From assembly GCA_050872805.1 (NCBI GenBank), contig JBNMHN010000032.1, forward strand, positions 1 to 12,115: DNA of 12,115 nucleotides, given 5' to 3'. The DNA is from CAKVOD01 sp050872805 (GTDB lineage: Bacteria > Bacillota > Clostridia > Christensenellales > UBA1242). Positions 1 to 5,397 of the stretch are shown here, piece after piece. The position numbers were made by a program, and so were the translations under genes. Under the pieces are notes generated by a model. It did no database searches, had not been told where the DNA came from, and saw only the letters and a list, made by a program, of their open reading frames with translations. Positions within the stretch are counted from its first letter, which is position 1, and every line of letters begins with the position of its first letter.

Positions 1-169
1 CATTTTACAATATAGAAAATATAAAAATTTATTCAAGTGAAAAAATCTTATATTGAAAAAATTGGATTGCATCTTTTTCAACGCTCAAGGCAATTGGATA
101 TGTGGCGAAAGGGATAATAGGCATGTTAGATTTTAGTAAATTAATAACAAAGAAAAGGTAGATTGTAAA
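1..169. other. AT-rich leader region without a supported gene
   Basis: All plus-strand reading frames are interrupted here. The longest fragment is about 30 codons, has no ribosome binding site and shows no recognisable motif. It could be the decayed end of an upstream gene or plain intergenic DNA. The only useful signal is an AAAAGG stretch near 154-158, which probably serves as the ribosome binding site of the next gene. Confidence 0.5.
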
Positions 170-748
170 TTGAAGAACAAGAAACTACTAATAAGGGCAC
201 ACGGATTTGGGTTTTATGTATGTTTGTTTATGTGTCTATCATTGGTTGCATTAGGTATTTTTACGATAGTTATGGTGTTTATTGTGGATGAGGAAGGCTT
301 TCACACTAGCGCAATAGCGATTATAATTTATTTTCTTACTACAATTGGGATGACATACGAAACAGTAATGCTATTCAAAAAGGGTAAAGTGGAATTTGAT
401 GGAGAAAAATTTATAAATTCGGGCAAATATACAAGTTTTTACCCACCATTCAAAGTAAAATGCTCTGACATAATTGCATGTAGAATAGTGATGTTGGGTT
501 TTCAATTTACCTTTGCGAATAGGTATAAAAAGAAAGAATACTTTCACACATTACAATTTTCTAAAAAGCAACTGCAACAAATACTAAACGAAATAAAAGC
601 GCGCGGCGGACTACAAGACCAAGAAATTGACATTGACATACTCGATAAGCAGTGGAGAGAAGAGTTCAAAGCCAAAAGGCTCGCAAAAAAGCAACAAAAA
701 CAAGAAAACAAAGCCAAGAAATCCAAGAAAAATCACTCTAAAAGGTGA
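170..748 (+). CDS. two-helix membrane protein with basic C-terminal tail, function unknown
   Basis: I do not recognise a named family. The 192-residue protein starts with two hydrophobic segments (about residues 14-39 and 47-69) separated by a short acidic loop. A soluble domain of about 90 residues follows (roughly 74-160), and then a very lysine-rich tail (about 163-192) that would be cytoplasmic by the positive-inside rule. The layout of two helices followed by a beta-rich domain (the stretch around EFDGEKF) resembles small bacterial membrane proteins with PH-like domains; this is a guess from architecture, not a motif match. The start is TTG, chosen because AAAAGG lies about 10 bases upstream and no ATG comes before the first helix. 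The next gene, 56 bases downstream, has a similar layout, so the two may be distant paralogues or an operon. Confidence 0.75.
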   Translation: MKNKKLLIRAHGFGFYVCLFMCLSLVALGIFTIVMVFIVDEEGFHTSAIAIIIYFLTTIGMTYETVMLFKKGKVEFDGEKFINSGKYTSFYPPFKVKCSDIIACRIVMLGFQFTFANRYKKKEYFHTLQFSKKQLQQILNEIKARGGLQDQEIDIDILDKQWREEFKAKRLAKKQQKQENKAKKSKKNHSKR

Positions 749-804
749 CTAAAAAAACTTTAAAAAAAACAAACGATAAAATCATTTAAAGAGCAGGGGT
801 AAAA

Positions 805-1305
805 ATGATAGAGTTTAATGGAATACAATCGGTACAATGCAAGCAATTGGTAGCCAAAGAAAAGGCAAAACGGACGGGCGTTGTATTTGGACTATTCGCT
901 TTAGTGTCAATAGCAGCCGTTCTCATTATCGGTATAGTTGAAGATAGATTAATAAACTTTATTCCAATTGTCGTAATATTGTTAGCATTCCCAATTCTTG
1001 CTTTTATTATCCCCAAGAGTTGTGTTGAAAAAATTGAAATAAATTCAAGAATTGTATTTGATTTTGAGACAGACACTGCCACATTATATTACTCTAGTCA
1101 ATACTATACGCATAAGCATCCATCTGTTAAGAATATATCTAAGATAAAATCAGTACTTGATTATGGAATTTGCTATTGCATAATTTTTAAGCACGGAGAC
1201 ATTACTAATGCTTGGGTATGTGAAAAGCGATTGCTTTCTAAAGGTTCTATTGAAGAATTTGAAAATCATTTTAAAGATAAAATTAAAGTGAAAACACACG
1301 GATGA
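805..1305 (+). CDS. two-helix membrane protein, function unknown
   Basis: This 166-residue protein of unrecognised family has two adjacent hydrophobic helices (about residues 25-45 and 50-70). A C-terminal soluble domain of about 95 residues follows, with alternating hydrophobic beta-like stretches and a final amphipathic helix (about 146-163). Architecture and size match the preceding gene, although the sequences are not obviously alignable. A PH-like or YcxB-like cytoplasmic domain is possible but not demonstrated. The ATG start at 805 has a purine-rich AGCAGGGG ribosome binding site about 6 bases upstream. No clear terminator separates it from the upstream gene, so co-transcription is plausible. 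Like its neighbour it is AT-rich compared with the exporter and typA genes. Confidence 0.75.
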   Translation: MIEFNGIQSVQCKQLVAKEKAKRTGVVFGLFALVSIAAVLIIGIVEDRLINFIPIVVILLAFPILAFIIPKSCVEKIEINSRIVFDFETDTATLYYSSQYYTHKHPSVKNISKIKSVLDYGICYCIIFKHGDITNAWVCEKRLLSKGSIEEFENHFKDKIKVKTHG

Positions 1306-1374
1306 AAAAAGATAAACAATTGACGGTTTAGAAGAAGTACAAAAGATAAATGAGTAACTTGAACGTTGCTTGTT

Positions 1375-1403
1375 TTGACATAGAAATTTTACGACAATTT
1401 AAT
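1375..1403 (+). promoter_or_regulatory. sigma-A-type promoter for the tail-fibre cassette
   Basis: TTGACA at 1375-1380 and TTTAAT at 1398-1403 are separated by 17 bases. The predicted transcription start is near 1410, giving a leader of about 58 bases before the tail-fibre gene. The cassette therefore appears to have its own housekeeping promoter instead of depending on a phage late operon. Confidence 0.65.
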
Positions 1404-1423
1404 CAAAGAAGTAGCGTTTAAGT

Positions 1424-1460
1424 TCTCCTTACTATAACTTTTACAATTTTAAAAAGGAGA
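1424..1460 (+). promoter_or_regulatory. inverted repeat covering the tail-fibre ribosome binding site
   Basis: TCTCCTT at 1424-1430 is the exact complement of AAGGAGA at 1454-1460, which is the ribosome binding site of the gene starting at 1468. In RNA this could form a 7 bp stem with a 23-base loop that hides the Shine-Dalgarno sequence. The loop is long, so stability is uncertain. Confidence 0.35.
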
Positions 1461-1467
1461 TATTAAC

Positions 1468-2685
1468 ATGAGTGAAATAAATCAAACAGACGTGAACAAC
1501 ACAAAAACTACTTTTGAAGATAGAGAAAGTCAGTATCCGAACAGACGCGTGATAAAAATCGTTTCTCAAACGCCAAACGAGATTGTCGCGGATATTGAAA
1601 GGGATGAGGGCACGGTTTCTGTAGACGGAACAAAGATTAATGCTGCACAATTTCAAAACATTGAAAACAAACTAGACACTTTGCAAGCGCAAGTGACAGA
1701 ACAACAAGGAACGGTTGTAAAATTTGCAAGTGTTCCGCAAAGTGAAGTAAATTTTGATAGTGACCCTCAAACACAAATAAGTAATTTGGCAAACAACACA
1801 ACAAAGATAAAAAACGCTTTTGGCGGTTTTGCTGCAGGGCAAAACGCAAGCACAACACAAGGCGTTGCCGTAGGTAATGGAGCAAGCACAAATTCGGGCG
1901 TTGCAGTTGGCGGAAACGCGAGCGCTGGTAATGGCGCCGCTGTTGGTGTTGCCGCTGTCACGGGCGATGGTTTTGCGGGTGGAAATCAAGCAAAAACAAT
2001 CAACGCAAATGGTACACCGATTGACGCTATTCAATTAGGTACTGGCACGAATACAAAAGAAAAAACTTTGCAGGTATATGGAAACAACATTTATAATGCT
2101 CAAAATGGCACATTGAGTGCGCACAGCCTTTATCTTAATGGGTCATTCAGTGCACTGACAGATATTGGTACTGGCTTCTCAATTAGCGACCCAGTAAATG
2201 TGGGTATAGAGCTTGGACGCAGGGATGGGCAAACAGGTACGCCATATATTGATTTTCACACAGATGGAAAGGCTGGTACAGATTTCAATTCAAGAATCCT
2301 TGCGGAAAATAATGCGCTGTATATAACGGCGCAAGGTGGCGTGAAAATAAATTATAATGATGGAACTTACCAAGATGTGATGAGTGTAAAAAAATTAGAA
2401 AATGGAGAATGTGGGTATTTGATATTGCAAAATAATCTAATGATACAATGGGGGCAATTCTTTCATAAGAGTGGGCAAAGTGAAGACATATCTTTTCCTA
2501 AAGCATTTACTACACTATATAGTGTTGTGGCTACTTGGGTGAATACCAGTTCAAACGATACAAAAGAGTGGAATATAAAAACGTATAGCAATACTGGAAT
2601 AAAAGTTCGTCAAAATTCAACACACAGTAAAACTAATGGAATCTTTTGGATTGCCATCGGGATGGCAGAGGAGGCAGAAAAATGA
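1468..2685 (+). CDS. phage tail-fibre-like protein with glycine-rich repeat and gp53-like C-terminus
   Basis: The 405-residue product looks like a receptor-binding tail fibre of a phage or phage-tail-like particle. Residues about 15-65 form an N-terminal region of the type found on Clostridia phage tail proteins (around YPNRRV and GTKINA), followed by a short coiled-coil-like stretch (about 63-80). Residues 120-177 contain a 12-residue glycine/alanine repeat with units beginning GFAAG, GVAVG, GVAVG, GAAVG and GFAGG, like a YadA-type beta-roll. Residues about 190-215 (AIQLGTGTN, LQVYGNN) resemble a stretch common in Clostridia tail proteins. From about 310 to the end, a domain with MIQWGQ (325-330) matches the gp53-like tail-fibre C-terminal pattern, usually a trimeric receptor-binding tip. 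The ATG follows AAGGAGA by 7 bases. The gene overlaps the next by 4 bases. No signal peptide is seen. Family assignment is from memory of motifs. Confidence 0.75.
   Translation: MSEINQTDVNNTKTTFEDRESQYPNRRVIKIVSQTPNEIVADIERDEGTVSVDGTKINAAQFQNIENKLDTLQAQVTEQQGTVVKFASVPQSEVNFDSDPQTQISNLANNTTKIKNAFGGFAAGQNASTTQGVAVGNGASTNSGVAVGGNASAGNGAAVGVAAVTGDGFAGGNQAKTINANGTPIDAIQLGTGTNTKEKTLQVYGNNIYNAQNGTLSAHSLYLNGSFSALTDIGTGFSISDPVNVGIELGRRDGQTGTPYIDFHTDGKAGTDFNSRILAENNALYITAQGGVKINYNDGTYQDVMSVKKLENGECGYLILQNNLMIQWGQFFHKSGQSEDISFPKAFTTLYSVVATWVNTSSNDTKEWNIKTYSNTGIKVRQNSTHSKTNGIFWIAIGMAEEAEK
1825..1998 (+). repeat. 36 bp tandem coding repeat (12-residue beta-roll units)
   Basis: Four complete units and one partial unit of exactly 12 codons start at 1825, 1861, 1897, 1933 and 1969. 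Each begins with a glycine codon and has a small-hydrophobic-G pattern (G-x-A-x-G). The codons differ between units, so the repeat is conserved at protein level rather than being a recent DNA duplication. Confidence 0.7.
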
Positions 2686-3059
2686 AGAAAATATACTACA
2701 ACAATCAAGGGTGGGTATGCGAAAGATTTCCATACGATTTGCCGATTGAAAATGAAAATCAATTTGTAGAAGTTGCGGACGAAGATTATGACGAGACATT
2801 GCATTGTCAAGAGTACTATGCGTGGCGTTTGGTTGACGGGCAACTTGTGCAAGAACAATATGAACAACCTACTGAAGAAGAGGTGAAAGAAAACCTAAGA
2901 GAACAAAGGGAATATGAATGTTTTGCCATAATAAACAGAGGACAACTTTGGTACAGTCGATTGACAAGCGCACAAATTAGCGAACTAAATGCGTGGTATC
3001 AAGCGTGGTTGGATGTTACAGCGACGTTAGTAGCACCACAAAAGCCTGCTTGGCTATAA
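2682..3059 (+). CDS. tail-fibre assembly / chaperone-like phage protein
   Basis: The ATG at 2682 overlaps the tail-fibre stop (ATGA) and is preceded by GAGGAGG, so translation is probably coupled. An in-frame start 12 codons upstream lacks such a site and is rejected. The 125-residue product has an N-terminal domain starting KKIYYNNQGWVCER. A glutamate-rich linker follows (about 76-88), then a helical C-terminal part in which LTSAQISELNAWYQAWLD (about 92-110) is followed by a proline-containing end (PQKPAWL). That ending resembles the C-terminus of phage tail-fibre assembly and XkdW-like proteins, whose genes normally sit directly downstream of the fibre they help fold or attach. The context supports this role, but the family call is an inference from position and motif style. 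Confidence 0.7.
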   Translation: MKKIYYNNQGWVCERFPYDLPIENENQFVEVADEDYDETLHCQEYYAWRLVDGQLVQEQYEQPTEEEVKENLREQREYECFAIINRGQLWYSRLTSAQISELNAWYQAWLDVTATLVAPQKPAWL

Positions 3060-3072
3060 ACAACAAAAGAAT

Positions 3073-3108
3073 GAGCATAAAGAATAGTGTTTCTTTATGC
3101 TCTATTTT
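3073..3108. terminator. intrinsic terminator between convergent genes
   Basis: A perfect 12 bp stem, GAGCATAAAGAA (3073-3084) with TTCTTTATGCTC (3091-3102), encloses a 6-base loop and is followed by TATTTTTG. It closes the tail-fibre cassette. On the opposite strand the hairpin is followed by TCTTTTGTTG, so it may also weakly terminate the convergent Smr gene. Confidence 0.85.
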
Positions 3109-3120
3109 TGTATTACCATT

Positions 3121-3369
3121 TTAGCGCAGGTAGTACCACGTTTCGCCGTCGTTGCCGTAAAGGGGTTGGATGTAGTCGATGCGGTAGTGGACGTAGTCGT
3201 AGCGTACCATATTGAGTAGGACTTGCCCGCCGTGGTAGCCGTGCACGATTTTCAGTATTTTGACATCGTCCGCCGCTTGCTCAAGCACTTCGTTGAGCCT
3301 AGCGCGGGCTTCCGCTTCATTTAGTCCGTGCAGATTGACGGTAATTGTTTTTGTCGGTCGTCTTGCCAT
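3121..3369 (-). CDS. stand-alone Smr-domain protein
   Basis: The 82-residue protein consists almost entirely of an Smr (small MutS-related) domain. The LHG motif lies at residues 13-15 after a beta-strand (TITVNLHG), a helix rich in A/E/R follows (about 17-33), and the second signature HGYHGG at 43-48 occupies the place of the usual HGxGxG. Smr domains are nucleases or nucleic-acid-binding modules, known from the C-terminus of MutS2 and from ribosome-rescue and RNA-processing factors. The substrate of a domain this short cannot be told from sequence. Residues after position 50 are short of the canonical length and end in GETWYYLR. The ATG has AGGAG about 10 bases upstream and its own promoter, so this is not a broken MutS2. 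The gene is visibly GC-richer than its neighbours, which may hint at a different origin. Confidence 0.75.
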   Translation of the reverse strand: MARRPTKTITVNLHGLNEAEARARLNEVLEQAADDVKILKIVHGYHGGQVLLNMVRYDYVHYRIDYIQPLYGNDGETWYYLR

Positions 3370-3401
3370 AGTTTTGCGCTCCTGATGCTGTATTATAGAT
3401 A

Positions 3402-3429
3402 ATTATAGCAAAATTTTGACAATTTGCAA
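3402..3429 (-). promoter_or_regulatory. promoter of the Smr-domain gene
   Basis: Read on the minus strand, TTGCAA (3424-3429) and TATAAT (3402-3407) are 16 bases apart. This places transcription start about 26 bases before the ATG, enough for the AGGAG ribosome binding site. A second TATAAT (3392-3397) has no good -35 partner. Confidence 0.6.
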
Positions 3430-3513
3430 CCTTTTTCAGGGTAAAAACTTTGATTGTTACGAAAATAGATTTAAAGATTTTAGGAAAAAAAGATTAATCA
3501 CTTAACAAAAGTG

Positions 3514-3542
3514 TTGACATTATTTTTTATAAAGTATATAAT
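3514..3542 (+). promoter_or_regulatory. consensus promoter of the ABC exporter operon
   Basis: TTGACA at 3514-3519 and TATAAT at 3537-3542 are separated by exactly 17 bases, a perfect housekeeping-sigma consensus. The predicted start of transcription is near 3549, leaving a leader of about 100 bases before the first exporter gene. So strong a promoter suggests that expression is limited by a repressor or by the leader. Confidence 0.85.
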
Positions 3543-3553
3543 ACTATTAGTTT

Positions 3554-3570
3554 TGCACAATTTGTGTGCA
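3554..3570. promoter_or_regulatory. candidate operator palindrome at the exporter transcription start
   Basis: TGCACA (3554-3559) and TGTGCA (3565-3570) form a 6-5-6 inverted repeat, placed at about +5 to +21 relative to the predicted start. A repressor bound there would block the promoter at 3514-3542. No regulator gene is in the window, so the binding protein is unknown. Such sites are typical of MarR-, TetR- or GntR-like regulators of drug exporters. Confidence 0.45.
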
Positions 3571-3601
3571 TTTAGACTATATAAATTAATATAATGAAAC
3601 A

Positions 3602-3628
3602 AAAATGAGGGCAGTGCGTCCTTATTTT
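3602..3628 (+). promoter_or_regulatory. leader hairpin before the ABC exporter genes
   Basis: AAAATGAGGGC (3602-3612) pairs with GTCCTTATTTT (3618-3628) over 11 positions, with two G-U pairs and a 5-base loop (AGTGC). It is followed by GGTTTTATT and then the ribosome binding site GGGAG (3638-3642) of the exporter. The G-U pairs mean that the stem exists in the plus-strand RNA but is imperfect in DNA, which favours an RNA-level role. It could act as an attenuator or a translational switch; the U tract is short for a strong terminator. Confidence 0.55.
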
Positions 3629-3649
3629 GGTTTTATTGGGAGTACATAA
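3605..3649 (+). CDS. possible 14-residue leader peptide of the exporter operon
   Basis: An ATG inside the 5' arm of the leader hairpin opens a short frame encoding MRAVRPYFGFIGST. Its TAA overlaps the exporter ATG as TAATG (stop 3647-3649, start 3649-3651), and the exporter's ribosome binding site lies inside this frame. The arrangement fits a leader peptide whose translation opens the hairpin and couples to the transporter. The weak point is the absence of a Shine-Dalgarno sequence before the ATG at 3605. A four-codon frame (MKQK, ATG at 3594) that ends inside the stem also lacks one. Translation is therefore unproven. Confidence 0.35.
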   Translation: MRAVRPYFGFIGST

Positions 3650-5397
3650 TGTTTAGATTTTTTAAATACTTTAACAAAAAGGAATGGTGCTTATTTGGGG
3701 TGCTTTTGTTAATCAACTTAGCGTGTGTTTACCTTGATTTGAAGTTGCCAGACTATATGGGCGACATTGTCTCGCTTGTTCTAGGGCACGCGGCAATGAG
3801 CGAAATTTGGAGCAAGGGACTTTTAATGCTACTAGTAGCGTTTGGAAGTATAGCGTGCTTGATAGTGGGCAACTTTATCGCGTCATACATTTCAGCAAAC
3901 TACACAAAGCGAATGCGCGGGTGCGTGTTTGACAAGGTTCAGTCGTTTTCGCAAGGGACGATGAATAAGTTCACGACCGCCAGCCTCATCACGCGTTCGA
4001 CCAACGACATCACGCAAATCGGTATGGCAATGGCGATGTCCTTAAAGGTTATCATCTATGCGCCGCTAATCGCGATTTTTGCTATTCTCAAAATCGTTGG
4101 CAAATCGGGCGAACTTTCAATTGCGACGGGTGTTTCGGTTTTTGCGCTTGTAGCGCTCATTGTAATTGTTATGATTTTTGCAATACCACGCTTTAAGAAA
4201 ATTCAAAAATTGACCGACCAAGTCAACGGTATTAACCGAGAAAACTTGAATGGTTTGAGAGTCGTCCGCGCATATAATGCGGAAGATTATCAAAAAGACA
4301 AATTTGAAGTCGCAAATGAAAAATTGAAGAAAAACAACTCAGTTGTCGGCAAATTGATGAGCGCCTTGAGTCCTATTATGACAATTGTTATGAACGGGCT
4401 AAACTTAGCAATCGTTTGGCTGGGCGCGTACCTTGTCAATGACGGGACGCTCAATGTACCAGCGCTCACGGAATTTACAATGTACTCAATGCAAGTTGTT
4501 ACGGCATTCTTGCTCGTCAGCGTAATTTTCGTAATGCTTCCGCGCGCCGCAGTTTGTTTTAAGCGTGTCTATGAAGTTTTGGACGCGGACGAAGCAATAA
4601 ACGACGGGCAAAGCAGTGCTAAAAATGCCGAAACAAAAGGCGTTGTTGAATTTAAAAACGTCAACTTCCGCTATCCAGATGCGGAAGAATATGTGTTAAA
4701 GAATATGAACTTTTCTTGCACGCGCGGGCAAACGGTGGCCTTTATCGGCTCGACGGGTAGCGGCAAAAGCACGGCAATTAATTTGATTCCGCGCTTTTAT
4801 GATACAACCGATGGGCAAGTTTTGGTCGACGGCGTCGATGTTCGCGATTATAAACTAGAAGACTTGCACGGCAAAATGGGGTATGTTCCACAAAAGGGCA
4901 TATTGTTCAGCGGAACAGTGCGTTCAAATGTCGATTTTGGCGGCAAGAATTTGTCAGAAGAACAAATACACAAAGCGCTAAAAATCGCGCAAGCGGAAGA
5001 TTTTGTTGAAAAAATGGGCGGACTCGATGCGCACATTGCCCAAAACGGTAGCAATCTTTCGGGCGGGCAAAGACAACGTTTGTCGATTGCACGTGCAATC
5101 GCACAAAATCCTGAGATTTGTATCTTTGACGATTCTTTCTCGGCGCTTGACTACAAGACTGATAAAGTTTTGCGCGCAGCACTCAAAGAAGAGATGAAAG
5201 ACGTGACAAAATTCATTGTTGCGCAGCGCATCGGCACAATCAAGGATGCGGACTTGATTATTGTGCTTGACAGTGGCGAAACTGTCGGTATGGGCACGCA
5301 CAAGCAGTTGCTTGAAACCTGTGAAGTTTACCAGCAAATTGCAAATTCGCAACTAAGTAAGGAGGAAATTTATGAAACAAGCAAAGACGAAGAATAA
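3649..5397 (+). CDS. ABC exporter half-transporter, degenerate-site subunit (BmrC/TM287-like)
   Basis: The 582-residue protein has an N-terminal membrane domain with six predicted helices (first about 14-32, last about 275-300) and a C-terminal ATPase domain (about 330-575). Visible motifs are Walker A GSTGSGKST (367-375), signature LSGGQ (470-474) and Walker B ending IFDD (D494-D495), where the catalytic glutamate is replaced by aspartate. The switch histidine is replaced by glutamine (Q526, in VAQRIGT). In the known heterodimeric exporters TM287/288 and BmrCD, one subunit carries just these substitutions and donates the consensus signature to the partner. The next gene is that partner. Substrates of this family are usually drugs, lipids or peptides; the actual substrate is unknown. 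The ATG follows GGGAG by 6 bases. The preceding consensus promoter, palindrome and leader hairpin suggest inducible expression. Confidence 0.93.
   Translation: MFRFFKYFNKKEWCLFGVLLLINLACVYLDLKLPDYMGDIVSLVLGHAAMSEIWSKGLLMLLVAFGSIACLIVGNFIASYISANYTKRMRGCVFDKVQSFSQGTMNKFTTASLITRSTNDITQIGMAMAMSLKVIIYAPLIAIFAILKIVGKSGELSIATGVSVFALVALIVIVMIFAIPRFKKIQKLTDQVNGINRENLNGLRVVRAYNAEDYQKDKFEVANEKLKKNNSVVGKLMSALSPIMTIVMNGLNLAIVWLGAYLVNDGTLNVPALTEFTMYSMQVVTAFLLVSVIFVMLPRAAVCFKRVYEVLDADEAINDGQSSAKNAETKGVVEFKNVNFRYPDAEEYVLKNMNFSCTRGQTVAFIGSTGSGKSTAINLIPRFYDTTDGQVLVDGVDVRDYKLEDLHGKMGYVPQKGILFSGTVRSNVDFGGKNLSEEQIHKALKIAQAEDFVEKMGGLDAHIAQNGSNLSGGQRQRLSIARAIAQNPEICIFDDSFSALDYKTDKVLRAALKEEMKDVTKFIVAQRIGTIKDADLIIVLDSGETVGMGTHKQLLETCEVYQQIANSQLSKEEIYETSKDEE

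Noticed and set aside
1303..1356. Short peptide-like frames after the second membrane gene (for example one ending DGLEEVQKINE) that could be remnants of a third paralogue
   Set aside because: The frames are only about 10 to 15 codons, interrupted, and have no ribosome binding site; the likeness to other protein ends is too weak.
1672..2034. 120-codon minus-strand frame opposite the fibre gene
   Set aside because: It is a shadow of the repetitive plus-strand coding region, with no ribosome binding site and a cysteine-rich, unnatural composition; the same holds for the other antisense frames over the exporter and typA genes.
2646..2681. Upstream in-frame ATG for the assembly-like gene
   Set aside because: It would overlap the fibre gene by 40 bases without a ribosome binding site. 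The ATG at 2682 has GAGGAGG and the usual ATGA overlap.
2380..2685. Fibre C-terminus as the variable region of a diversity-generating retroelement
   Set aside because: No reverse transcriptase or second template copy of this stretch is present in the window.
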